This document shows positions 36,661-43,496 of a stretch of DNA of 64,000 nucleotides, piece by piece. This DNA comes from Flavobacterium aquicola. Its GTDB lineage: Bacteria > Bacteroidota > Bacteroidia > Flavobacteriales > Flavobacteriaceae. The stretch's first letter is position 1; each line of letters opens with the position of its first letter. The position numbers and the translations under genes are program-made. Location of the stretch: the NCBI RefSeq assembly GCF_003385115.1, contig NZ_QUNI01000006.1:70986-134985 (forward strand). The letters are read 5' to 3'. The notes beneath the pieces are model-generated. The model was not told the origin of the DNA, did no database searches, and saw nothing but the letters and a program-made list of their open reading frames with translations.

Positions 36661-36707
36661 TTTTTTGACTAACAGTCTTGCCAAAACCAATTTTAGTTTT
36701 ATATTTG
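36661..36707 (+). promoter_or_regulatory. Promoter of the Rrf2 gene with possible operator
   Basis: TTG (36678-36680), a 19-base spacer and TATATTTG (36700-36707) form a textbook Bacteroidota -33/-7 pair ahead of the ATG at 36727. Just upstream is ttttttgactaacagtc, containing GACT-AAC-AGTC. The same ttttttgactaa recurs at 37141-37152 ahead of the oxidoreductase gene, so it may be the Rrf2 operator. Confidence 0.5.
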
Positions 36708-36726
36708 CAATATATTTTATTACAGT

Positions 36727-37134
36727 ATGATTTCAGGTAAGTTTGCCATTACATTACATATTCTAACGTTGCTCTCTAAATTTCCGGATGATTATTTATC
36801 CTCAGATTTTATAGCGGGCAGTATGAATCTGCATCCTGTTTTGGTTAGAAAAGAAATTGCAAACCTGAAAAAAAACAATATTGTAGAAAGCAAGGAAGGT
36901 AAAAATGGAGGTACCCGCCTATTGAAATCGACATCAAAAATCACTTTGGATGATATTTTCAAGATGACTTTTGATACCGTAACATTAGGTTTTTCAAAAA
37001 ACAAACCAAATCCCGATTGTCCAATAGGCAGACAAATAAATGAAAATCTAGAGAATTTATATGAAGACATTAACCAAAGAATCGGTCTGCAATTGAGTGG
37101 CATAACACTGGAAGATTTTTCTAATAAATTTTAA
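36727..37134 (+). CDS. Rrf2-family transcriptional regulator (YwnA-like)
   Basis: A 135-residue winged-helix protein. It has N-terminal MISGKFAITLHILTLL, the HTH LSSDFIAGSMNLHPVLVRKEIANLKKNNIVES (about 25-57) and the wing GKNGGTRLLKSTSKITLDDIF. Only one cysteine is visible (NPDCPIG, about residue 98), so it does not have the three-cysteine Fe-S ligand set of IscR/NsrR. That matches the YwnA subgroup, which may sense oxidation through a single cysteine. It is followed by an NAD(P)-binding oxidoreductase, an arrangement also seen as ywnA/ywnB in Bacillus. Confidence 0.85.
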   Translation: MISGKFAITLHILTLLSKFPDDYLSSDFIAGSMNLHPVLVRKEIANLKKNNIVESKEGKNGGTRLLKSTSKITLDDIFKMTFDTVTLGFSKNKPNPDCPIGRQINENLENLYEDINQRIGLQLSGITLEDFSNKF

Positions 37135-37140
37135 TTCTAT

Positions 37141-37152
37141 TTTTTTGACTAA
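37141..37152 (+). promoter_or_regulatory. Second copy of the putative Rrf2 motif
   Basis: ttttttgactaa here is identical to 36661-36672 in front of the Rrf2 gene and is followed by aactg, similar to the acagtc there. It lies 133 bp before the oxidoreductase ATG at 37285. A T-rich element (tacttttaaa) 20 bp further on might be a degenerate promoter. Confidence 0.35.
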
Positions 37153-37189
37153 AACTGTAACATTTTTTATTACTTTTAAATATATAATT

Positions 37190-37273
37190 ATGAAATCGCC
37201 ACTAATAAAAAATTTGCTTAAGCAAACACCAATAGATAAAAAGGCGATACCATATATAACCGCTAACAAATAA
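37190..37273 (+). CDS. Small reading frame of 27 codons (doubtful)
   Basis: An ATG at 37190 opens a frame reading MKSPLIKNLLKQTPIDKKAI and ending ...TANK, then TAA, 11 bp before the oxidoreductase gene. The peptide is basic and starts like a normal gene, so it could be a leader peptide or the stump of a deleted gene. There is no further support. Confidence 0.2.
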   Translation: MKSPLIKNLLKQTPIDKKAIPYITANK

Positions 37274-37284
37274 ATTTTACATAT

Positions 37285-37926
37285 ATGAAAATCGCAATTA
37301 TTGGAGCTACAGGATTTGTAGGATCCGCAATTTTAAATGAATTAGCAGACAGAAACCATGAAATCACTGCTATTGCTAGAAATCCAAAAGATACTTCTAA
37401 CGCTAAATGGGTAGCATCAGACATCTTTAATGTTGACTCTTTGGCAGAAATCCTAAAAGGTCACGATACTGTTATCAATGCTTACAACCCAGGGTGGACA
37501 AATCCAAACATTTACAACGATTCGATAACCGGTTCCAAAGCCATTCAGGAAGCTGTAAAAAAATCGGGAGTGAAACGTTTTATAACAATTGGAGGAGCTG
37601 GAAGTTTATACATAGCACCAAGCGTACAGCTGGTAGATACTGCTGAATTTCCAAAAGAGATTTTTGACGGTGCCAATGCTGCAAGACATTATCTTGAAAT
37701 CATCAAGGAAGAAAAAGAATTGGACTGGGCTTTTTTCAGCCCAGCGATCGAAATGCATCAGGGAACAAAAACAGGAAGAACTGGTAAATATCGTTTAGGT
37801 TTAGAAAACCCAGTATTTAACGAAGAACAGCGAAGCATACTTTCGGTAGAAGATTTAGCAGTTGTAATTGCAGATGAAACTGAAAACCCTAAACACCATC
37901 AGGTTCGTTTTACTGCAGCTTATTAA
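37285..37926 (+). CDS. NAD(P)H-binding atypical SDR oxidoreductase (YwnB-like)
   Basis: A 213-residue Rossmann protein. The N-terminal KIAIIGATGFVGSAILNELADRNHEITAIAR has the GxxGxxG dinucleotide site (about 7-13). ITIGGAGSLYIAP (about 106) and DWAFFSPAIEMHQG (about 151) follow the NAD(P)H-binding/NmrA-like family. The tyrosine-lysine catalytic pair of classical SDRs is not evident, so it may be a redox sensor or a quinone/flavin-type reductase. It sits downstream of an Rrf2 regulator and shares a possible operator with it. Confidence 0.82.
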   Translation: MKIAIIGATGFVGSAILNELADRNHEITAIARNPKDTSNAKWVASDIFNVDSLAEILKGHDTVINAYNPGWTNPNIYNDSITGSKAIQEAVKKSGVKRFITIGGAGSLYIAPSVQLVDTAEFPKEIFDGANAARHYLEIIKEEKELDWAFFSPAIEMHQGTKTGRTGKYRLGLENPVFNEEQRSILSVEDLAVVIADETENPKHHQVRFTAAY

Positions 37927-37949
37927 TTGTTACACCGAATCAATTAACA

Positions 37950-37998
37950 AAAAACAGTTTCAAAAGCATTTTTCTGCTTTTGAAACTGTTTTTGTTTT
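37950..37998 (+). terminator. Strong hairpin terminator after the oxidoreductase gene
   Basis: A perfect 19-bp stem (37950-37968 with 37975-37993) encloses a 6-base loop and is followed by a T-rich run. It lies 23 bp after the stop and 36 bp before the meaB start. Confidence 0.85.
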
Positions 37999-38033
37999 GA
38001 TTACTTTTACTTCTTCCAAAAAAAACAAAAATT

Positions 38034-39122
38034 TTGTCAGTCCAAAAAACAAATTTAAGTGCTTTAAATGTAAAAGCCGGTGTTTCCCCTCAAGAAACAA
38101 TCAGCTCTAATGCTATACGCCAAATCAAGGAATTCAGAAAAAGACAGCCTTCTGCCCAAGAATTAATTGATGGAATTTTGACAGGAAACATAACTGCTCT
38201 CAGCCGTGCTATCACATTAGTTGAAAGCACAAATCCTGCCCATCTTGAAAAAGCTACAGCAGTTATCAAAGGCAGTCTGCCAAACGCAAACAAATCAGCC
38301 CGAATAGGAATCACTGGTGTTCCAGGAGTTGGCAAAAGCACTTTTATTGAAGCTTTTGGCAAGCATTTAACCAGCTTAGGCAAGAAAGTTGCCGTTCTTG
38401 CTGTAGATCCCAGCAGTACCATTTCCCACGGAAGTATTCTTGGAGATAAAACCCGAATGGAAGAATTGGTAAAAGATGAAAATGCTTTTATTCGTCCATC
38501 TGCATCGGGAGAAACGCTGGGAGGCGTTGCCCGCAAAACGAGGGAAACAATTACGCTTTGCGAAGCCTGCGGATTTGATATTATATTAATTGAAACTGTT
38601 GGTGTGGGACAAAGCGAAACTGCCGTTCACAGTATGGTCGATTTCTTTTTATTATTAAAAATTGCCGGTGCCGGTGATGAACTTCAAGGAATTAAAAGAG
38701 GCATAATGGAAATGGCCGATGCAGTTGTAATCAACAAAGCCGATGGCGATAACATCAAGAAAGCACAGTTGGCAAAAGTAGAATTTAACAGAGCGCTGCA
38801 TTTATTTCCTGCAAAAAAATCTGGATGGACCCCAATCGTGGCAACCTGCAGTTCATTGACTAAAGAAGGAATCGGAGCTGTTTGGCAGACCATTTCGGAT
38901 TATATCGAATTGGTACATTCAAATTATTATTTCGCTGAAAAACGCAAAGAACAAAACCTGTTCTGGATGATAGAAACGATAGATGAGCAGTTAAAAACTC
39001 ATTTTTACACACAGCCAAATACTATTGAACTGCTCGAATCAACTAAAACTGCTGTCCAAAATAATGAAGTCTCCCCTTTTGCAGCAGCACAAATTTTATT
39101 GGACAATTATTATAAAAAATAA
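38034..39122 (+). CDS. meaB: Methylmalonyl-CoA mutase-associated GTPase MeaB
   Basis: A 362-residue G3E-family GTPase. Motifs are Walker A GVPGVGKST (about 98-106), DPSSTISHGSILGDKTRME (about 124), the G3 region ETVGVGQSE (about 188-196) and the base-recognition NKAD (about 235). MeaB protects B12-dependent methylmalonyl-CoA mutase and gates cofactor loading. No mutase gene is adjacent. The start is TTG at 38034, giving the N-terminus MSVQKTNLSALNVKAGVSPQ; no nearby ATG keeps the conserved start. Expression follows the terminator of the preceding gene, so it has its own promoter. Confidence 0.92.
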   Translation: MSVQKTNLSALNVKAGVSPQETISSNAIRQIKEFRKRQPSAQELIDGILTGNITALSRAITLVESTNPAHLEKATAVIKGSLPNANKSARIGITGVPGVGKSTFIEAFGKHLTSLGKKVAVLAVDPSSTISHGSILGDKTRMEELVKDENAFIRPSASGETLGGVARKTRETITLCEACGFDIILIETVGVGQSETAVHSMVDFFLLLKIAGAGDELQGIKRGIMEMADAVVINKADGDNIKKAQLAKVEFNRALHLFPAKKSGWTPIVATCSSLTKEGIGAVWQTISDYIELVHSNYYFAEKRKEQNLFWMIETIDEQLKTHFYTQPNTIELLESTKTAVQNNEVSPFAAAQILLDNYYKK

Positions 39123-39156
39123 AACTGCAAAAGTTATTTATCAGCTTTTGCAGTTT
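39123..39156. terminator. Hairpin terminator between meaB and the convergent small gene
   Basis: The perfect 11-bp stem aactgcaaaag / cttttgcagtt with a 10-base loop begins 1 base after the meaB stop. It is symmetric enough to act in both directions. Confidence 0.7.
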
Positions 39157-39181
39157 ATATTTTTATCAAAATACCTTTAGA

Positions 39182-39409
39182 CTATTCTTCGTAACGGGCA
39201 ATTTCCCTATCGTAAAATTCATTGGCAAGAACAATAAGTCCTTCCATTTCGGCATTCAGTTCTGCTTCATCAAGATCTTCGGCTTCTTCCATGAATTCTA
39301 CTTCATCGTCTTTTAGGTTAATGATGAATCTTGGGTAATCCATGTGGATGATAAAAATATCGTCTGGAAAATCAGTATTGTCTCCTAATAAGAATTTTGG
39401 TAATTCCAT
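39182..39409 (-). CDS. Small acidic conserved-type protein
   Basis: A 75-residue, strongly acidic protein: MELPKFLLGDNTDFPDDIFIIHMDYPRFIINLKDDEVEFMEEAEDLDEAEL and on. It has no signal peptide or membrane segment and fills the space between the meaB terminator and a repeat element. From memory, similar small acidic proteins beginning MELPKFLLGDN recur in flavobacteria, but no function is known to me. It may be a cytosolic interaction or chaperone-like factor; this is speculation. Confidence 0.7.
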   Translation of the reverse strand: MELPKFLLGDNTDFPDDIFIIHMDYPRFIINLKDDEVEFMEEAEDLDEAELNAEMEGLIVLANEFYDREIARYEE

Positions 39410-39502
39410 GTGTTTTTATTTTTTTAATGTAAGTGTGTAAAAGTACGTTTTTTATTGAGATTCCCTTTTTAAAAATGTTCTTAAAAAAACAAAGCCGTTG
39501 CA

Positions 39503-39627
39503 TAGCCCTGATGGAAGCGTCATCTCCCGATTTAGAAAAACAAGGCTTTTTTGCCGTAGTTTTTGTTAATCGGGAATACAGTGGACAGCAGGTGAAATGC
39601 TGTTTTGAAAACAAAATTATCTGCTCC
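39503..39627 (-). repeat. Dispersed modular repeat element, copy 1
   Basis: On the reverse strand the left arm reads aggagc...cacctgctgtccactgtat and the right arm gatgacgcttccatcagggcta. Between them lies a hairpin with arms tcccgattta / ttaatcggga, extended by further pairing (agaaaaacaaggc with gccgtagtttttg). The same outer arms occur at 41867-42021 and 57073-57153. The left edge overlaps the stop codon of the MATE transporter gene. A 65-codon open frame across this element (39433-39630) is considered spurious. Confidence 0.7.
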
Positions 39628-41015
39628 TAAACTTCTTTATCAGTATGCTGTGCAACCAGTTTCTTTGTCAGACGCACAAATCGAATGTATAAAAATAAAG
39701 CCGCTGCAGTCAGTCCCGCCAAAAGCCCTATCCAAATCCCTACAGCTTTCAAATCTGTATATTTTCCCAGATAAAAAGAAATAGGAAAACCGACAATCCA
39801 ATAGGCCACAAAAGTAATATACATTGGCACTTTGACATCCTGAAGGCCTCTCAAAGCACCCAAAACAACAACTTGTATTCCATCAGAAATTTGAAAAATA
39901 GCAGCAATTAACAGCAGCTTAGAAGTGATCAGAATGATTTCATTATTATCCAAAACCTGTGCGGGATCGTGCATGTTTAAAAACAAATGCGGCAGGAAAT
40001 TATGAAAAACCACAAAGATTAATGCAAAAAGCGCTTCGGTAATTATAGCTAACAAAAAGATAGATCTCGCAACAATAATCAGGTTTTTATAATCGGCCAC
40101 ACCTCTGGAATGTCCCACACGGATCATCGCGGTAACGCTCAAACCCATTGCTACCATAAATGTTGACGATGCTAATATCAGTGCAATCTGATTCGCCGCC
40201 TGACTGTTTTTGCCCAATGATCCCGAAAGCCATATTGCTGCCGTAAACAATGTCACTTCAAAAAGCATCTGCATTGCTGAAGGAACACCAAGAGCAACAA
40301 TTTTTTTGATTATTGATTTTTTGATTTCTTTAAAAGTAAAATTTTTAAAATACTTTTTCATGACAGCATTGTGCTTCATCAAATAATGCATGAAAACGAC
40401 CATCATTATTCTCGAAATTACCGTTCCTAATGCTGCTCCGGTCACGCCTAATTTTGGAAAAAACCAAAAACCGTAAATCAGTACATAATTAAAAAAGACA
40501 TGCACTATATTGGTCAAAATGATCGAATACATCGAATATTTAGTCAAAGACAGCCCATCGGAAAATTGCTTATAGCCCTGATACATTACAACTGGAATCA
40601 GAGAAAAAGCAACCCAGTCAATATAAGGAGCAGCTAACAGCACCACCGCTTTTGGCTGATCCATAAAATACATTAACTGCTTTGACAGTACTGTTATAAC
40701 AAATAACGAAACTCCCAAAACAGTACATAACAGCAGGCCATGATGAAACGTAGTCCGGATTTTTTTATCATTTTTTTCGGCATCAGCTTCTGCCACCAAA
40801 GGTGTTATTGCTGTAGAAAATCCTATCCCAATAGCCATAGCCAAAAAGATAAAACTGTTCCCCAGCGATACTGCCGCCAGCTCGGTCGAACCCAGATTCC
40901 CAACCATATAATTATCTACAATACCTATCAGAGTATGCCCAAGCATTCCTAAAATTACTGGGTAAGCCAATTTAATGTTATATGCGAATTCTTTGGTGTA
41001 CTGTTCAATCTTCAT
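39627..41015 (-). CDS. MATE-family multidrug efflux transporter (NorM/DinF-like)
   Basis: A membrane protein of about 463 residues with 12 predicted helices in two halves. Signatures are AYPVILGMLGHTLIGIVDNYMVGNLGSTELAAVSLGNS (about 17-54) and SAMQMLFEVTLFTAAIWLSG in the second half. MATE proteins exchange Na+ or H+ for cationic drugs. The frame opens from 41087, but the reverse-strand TACCTTTG box at 41035-41042 and the conserved start favour the ATG at 41015 (MKIEQYTKEF). Its TAG stop lies at the edge of a repeat element. Confidence 0.88.
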   Translation of the reverse strand: MKIEQYTKEFAYNIKLAYPVILGMLGHTLIGIVDNYMVGNLGSTELAAVSLGNSFIFLAMAIGIGFSTAITPLVAEADAEKNDKKIRTTFHHGLLLCTVLGVSLFVITVLSKQLMYFMDQPKAVVLLAAPYIDWVAFSLIPVVMYQGYKQFSDGLSLTKYSMYSIILTNIVHVFFNYVLIYGFWFFPKLGVTGAALGTVISRIMMVVFMHYLMKHNAVMKKYFKNFTFKEIKKSIIKKIVALGVPSAMQMLFEVTLFTAAIWLSGSLGKNSQAANQIALILASSTFMVAMGLSVTAMIRVGHSRGVADYKNLIIVARSIFLLAIITEALFALIFVVFHNFLPHLFLNMHDPAQVLDNNEIILITSKLLLIAAIFQISDGIQVVVLGALRGLQDVKVPMYITFVAYWIVGFPISFYLGKYTDLKAVGIWIGLLAGLTAAALFLYIRFVRLTKKLVAQHTDKEV

Positions 41016-41232
41016 CTTATTTTTTTTGAGTTCGCAAAGGTAATTAGAACAAACTGATTCTCTGAATATTATTTGATACATGAGCAAAATACACTAAAAA
41101 TGAACCATGGAATTATATAAAAGATCCGAAAAATTCTGTAATAACGCCACTTGCGAGCTGATATACCTTTGTAAAGTCCACAAATTAAACGTGACAATAT
41201 ATTTTTTTTAACCCTACTCTAAATGTAAAATT

Positions 41233-41781
41233 ATGAAAACTACAGAAAAAATTAAAATCGTTATGGCATTACTAGTCACGGCACTATTCGCAAATAACAC
41301 TCAAGCACAAGAATCAAGCTCTCAAAATTATGACCAGGGATTTCGTCTCGGATTAGGTGTTACCGGCGGGTACGCGGTACACGATCCTTATAAATTAGCA
41401 TTAGGTGCCGATGCCAGACTGCAATATGATTTGTCCAAAAGATACTCTCTAACTTTAACAACTGGGTACAGCCGTCTGTTTGTTAGTGAAGCCGATGGCG
41501 ATGACCTTGGATTTGTTCCAGCAAAAGTTGGTTTCAAAGCTTTCGTTTGGAATGATCAGTTTTATATCATGGGAGAAGGCGGTGCCGCTTTTGTAACCGA
41601 TCCTCATTATCACAACACTTCATTGCTTTTGGCCCCAAGTATTGGTTATGCCACAAAATACATTGATATTTCTTTACGCTACGAGCACTATAATAACTTA
41701 CCAAGATGGAATAATGACGGAAGTCTAGGTAAAGGCGTTGGCCAAGTAGGCCTTCGTGTTGCCTATGGTTTTGATTTATAA
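41233..41781 (+). CDS. Outer-membrane beta-barrel protein (OmpA/OmpW-like small barrel)
   Basis: A 182-residue protein with a signal peptide (MKTTEKIKIVMALLVTALFANNTQAQ). The rest alternates short beta-strands, from GFRLGLGVTGGYAV through LQYDLSKRYSLTLTTGYSRL and FYIMGEGGAAFV to IDISLRYEHYNN and VGLRVAYGFDL, ending in a hydrophobic barrel strand. This fits an eight-stranded barrel of the outer-membrane protein beta-barrel family. A terminator follows at 41801. Function unknown; porin or adhesin roles are possible. Confidence 0.8.
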   Translation: MKTTEKIKIVMALLVTALFANNTQAQESSSQNYDQGFRLGLGVTGGYAVHDPYKLALGADARLQYDLSKRYSLTLTTGYSRLFVSEADGDDLGFVPAKVGFKAFVWNDQFYIMGEGGAAFVTDPHYHNTSLLLAPSIGYATKYIDISLRYEHYNNLPRWNNDGSLGKGVGQVGLRVAYGFDL

Positions 41782-41800
41782 AAACATCCGAATTCTAAAA

Positions 41801-41831
41801 AAAATGTGCTGTACTCCAGCACATTTTTTTT
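41801..41831 (+). terminator. Rho-independent terminator of the barrel gene
   Basis: The 11-bp stem aaaatgtgctg / cagcacatttt with a 5-base loop is followed by a run of T residues, 19 bp after the stop. Confidence 0.85.
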
Positions 41832-41866
41832 GCTTAAAAATTAAATTCCAGTATATATACCGTATT

Positions 41867-42021
41867 TTTGAGGAGCTTAATCCAGCTGTACGTTACAATC
41901 TTTTTCAATAACTGCTTTTTTTCTAAGCACTTGCAGGAGCTTCCGGTGGTCGCTCTGCCAGTACAAGAAAAAACAGCCGTTCTTTTCAAAAGGATTTTCA
42001 CTTCCATCTGGGCTAGGGCAT
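41867..42021 (+). repeat. Dispersed modular repeat element, copy 2
   Basis: The forward strand has the left arm gaggagcttaatccagctgtacgtta and the right arm cacttccatctgggctagggc. The interior is about 100 bases with its own imperfect hairpin (ctgctttttttct with agaaaaaacag) and differs from the other copies. The element ends 22 bp before the next start codon, so it probably forms part of that gene's upstream region. Confidence 0.7.
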
Positions 42022-42042
42022 TCATTTTCAAAACAGTATTTA

Positions 42043-42879
42043 ATGGAAAAATTTACACTAGAACTTCTTTTTCACATCATCGGAATCGGTTCTGCTTCCG
42101 GTCTCATTTACAAAGATAACAGTATATTCATCATAGGCGACAACAGCGGATTCCTATACGAATATGCAATTCCCACCCAAACACTGCAACAGCATGAAAT
42201 CATAGAAAATGCTTCTGCAAATATTATAAAAAGCGAAAAACCAGATTTTGAAGCTATCACTCATTTTGGAGACAACCTTTACGTTTTTGGTTCGGGTTCG
42301 ACCCAAAAACGAAATAGCATGGTAGAAATTAACACCGCTGCAAAAGAAATAAGAACTAACGACCTTGCCGATTTGTATTCCGTAATGCAAAGCTTTGCCG
42401 AAATAAAACCCGAAGATTTTAACATTGAAGGAGCTATTTACACCGGAGAAGAATGGTACTTATTCAATCGAGGAAATGGTGAATCTGCAAAAAATGTCAT
42501 GTTTACTATTCAGGGCAAAAACTTAATCAATGAGTTTAATATCCTTTCCAACAGCTATAAACTGCCAAAAATAAAAGGAGTCCGAAGCAGTTTTACCGAT
42601 GCCGTTGCATTAGACGGCAAGATTTATTTTCTGGCAACTGCCGAAGACACTAAATCCACCTATCACGATGGCGAAATTCTAGGAAGCTTTATCGGCTGTA
42701 TTGATACTAAAACCATGAAAATTGATTTTACCAAAAAAATCAGCGACACCCAAAAATTTGAAGGAATAACCGTTTATCAAAACACTGCTGATAAAATTGA
42801 ATTTTTGCTTTGCGAAGACAATGACACCGAAGTTCTTGAAGCAAATATTTATAAATTATCGATTCCAAAAGGTAAATAA
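42043..42879 (+). CDS. Uncharacterised propeller-like protein
   Basis: A 278-residue protein without signal peptide or membrane helix. It has repeated beta-hairpin units (SASGLIYKDNSIFIIGDNSGFLYEY, FGDNLYVFGSGSTQKRNSMVEI, YTGEEWYLFNRGNG, LDGKIYFLATAED) like blades of a five- or six-bladed propeller. PDFEAITHFGDNLYVFGSGST and KFEGITVYQ resemble esterase-like phytase or DUF6929-type proteins of Bacteroidota; the label is from memory. It stands alone between a repeat element and the sigma factor gene. A cytosolic phosphoesterase-like or scaffold role is possible. Confidence 0.65.
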   Translation: MEKFTLELLFHIIGIGSASGLIYKDNSIFIIGDNSGFLYEYAIPTQTLQQHEIIENASANIIKSEKPDFEAITHFGDNLYVFGSGSTQKRNSMVEINTAAKEIRTNDLADLYSVMQSFAEIKPEDFNIEGAIYTGEEWYLFNRGNGESAKNVMFTIQGKNLINEFNILSNSYKLPKIKGVRSSFTDAVALDGKIYFLATAEDTKSTYHDGEILGSFIGCIDTKTMKIDFTKKISDTQKFEGITVYQNTADKIEFLLCEDNDTEVLEANIYKLSIPKGK

Positions 42880-42957
42880 AAAATTATTTTAAAAATATTT
42901 TAACCTCTTCCCAACCTTTTTCTCTTTTTCATCCTCTTTAGTAGAAAGATAACAATT

Positions 42958-43494
42958 GTGATAAACGAAAACTTAATTTCTGACTGCAAAAAAATGCACC
43001 GTGATGCCCAGCGCCGCGTGTATGAGCTTATGGCTCCAAAACTGTACCGCACCTGCAAGCGCTACCTAAAGAAAGAAGAAGAAATAGAAGAAGCCTTGGC
43101 CGATGCTTTCTACACTATTTTCACAAAACTCGATCAGCTCAAGGAGTCTGGCGCTTTTGAAGCCTGGTCCCGAAAAATTACGGTAAATCATTGTTTGGCA
43201 ACCATCAAGAAAAGAACCAATTTTAACTTATATCTCGATGATGTCAAAACTATTTCCCAGCCCTTTACAGACGAAGTAACCGAACTCGAAGAAGAAGATT
43301 TACTGAATTTGCTAAATCATATTCCTGACGGCTGTAAGACGATTTTTAATCTTTTTGTTATCGAAGGTTTCAGTCACAAAGAAATTGCAGCCATGCTTAA
43401 CATCTCCGAAGGCACTTCTAAATCACAATTGAATGCTTCAAAAACCAAATTAAAGGAGTTAGTAAACAATCTGTATTACCAAAAAGCGAAATAG
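42958..43494 (+). CDS. ECF-type RNA polymerase sigma factor
   Basis: A 178-residue sigma-70 family protein. Region 2 is CKKMHRDAQRRVYELMAPKLYRTCKRYLKKEEEIEEALADAFYTIFTKLDQLKESGAFEAWSRKITVNHCLATIKK. Region 4 is LLNHIPDGCKTIFNLFVIEGFSHKEIAAMLNISEGTSKSQLNASKTKLKEL. The start is GTG at 42958. The stop is 2 bp before the start of the 955-residue membrane protein, whose N-terminal cytosolic part looks like an anti-sigma domain. The two therefore form a likely sigma/anti-sigma pair. Confidence 0.9.
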   Translation: MINENLISDCKKMHRDAQRRVYELMAPKLYRTCKRYLKKEEEIEEALADAFYTIFTKLDQLKESGAFEAWSRKITVNHCLATIKKRTNFNLYLDDVKTISQPFTDEVTELEEEDLLNLLNHIPDGCKTIFNLFVIEGFSHKEIAAMLNISEGTSKSQLNASKTKLKELVNNLYYQKAK

Positions 43495-43496
43495 TC

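Noticed and set aside
39433..39630. 65-codon forward reading frame
   Set aside because: Most of it is the modular repeat element and it overlaps the stop of the MATE gene on the other strand.
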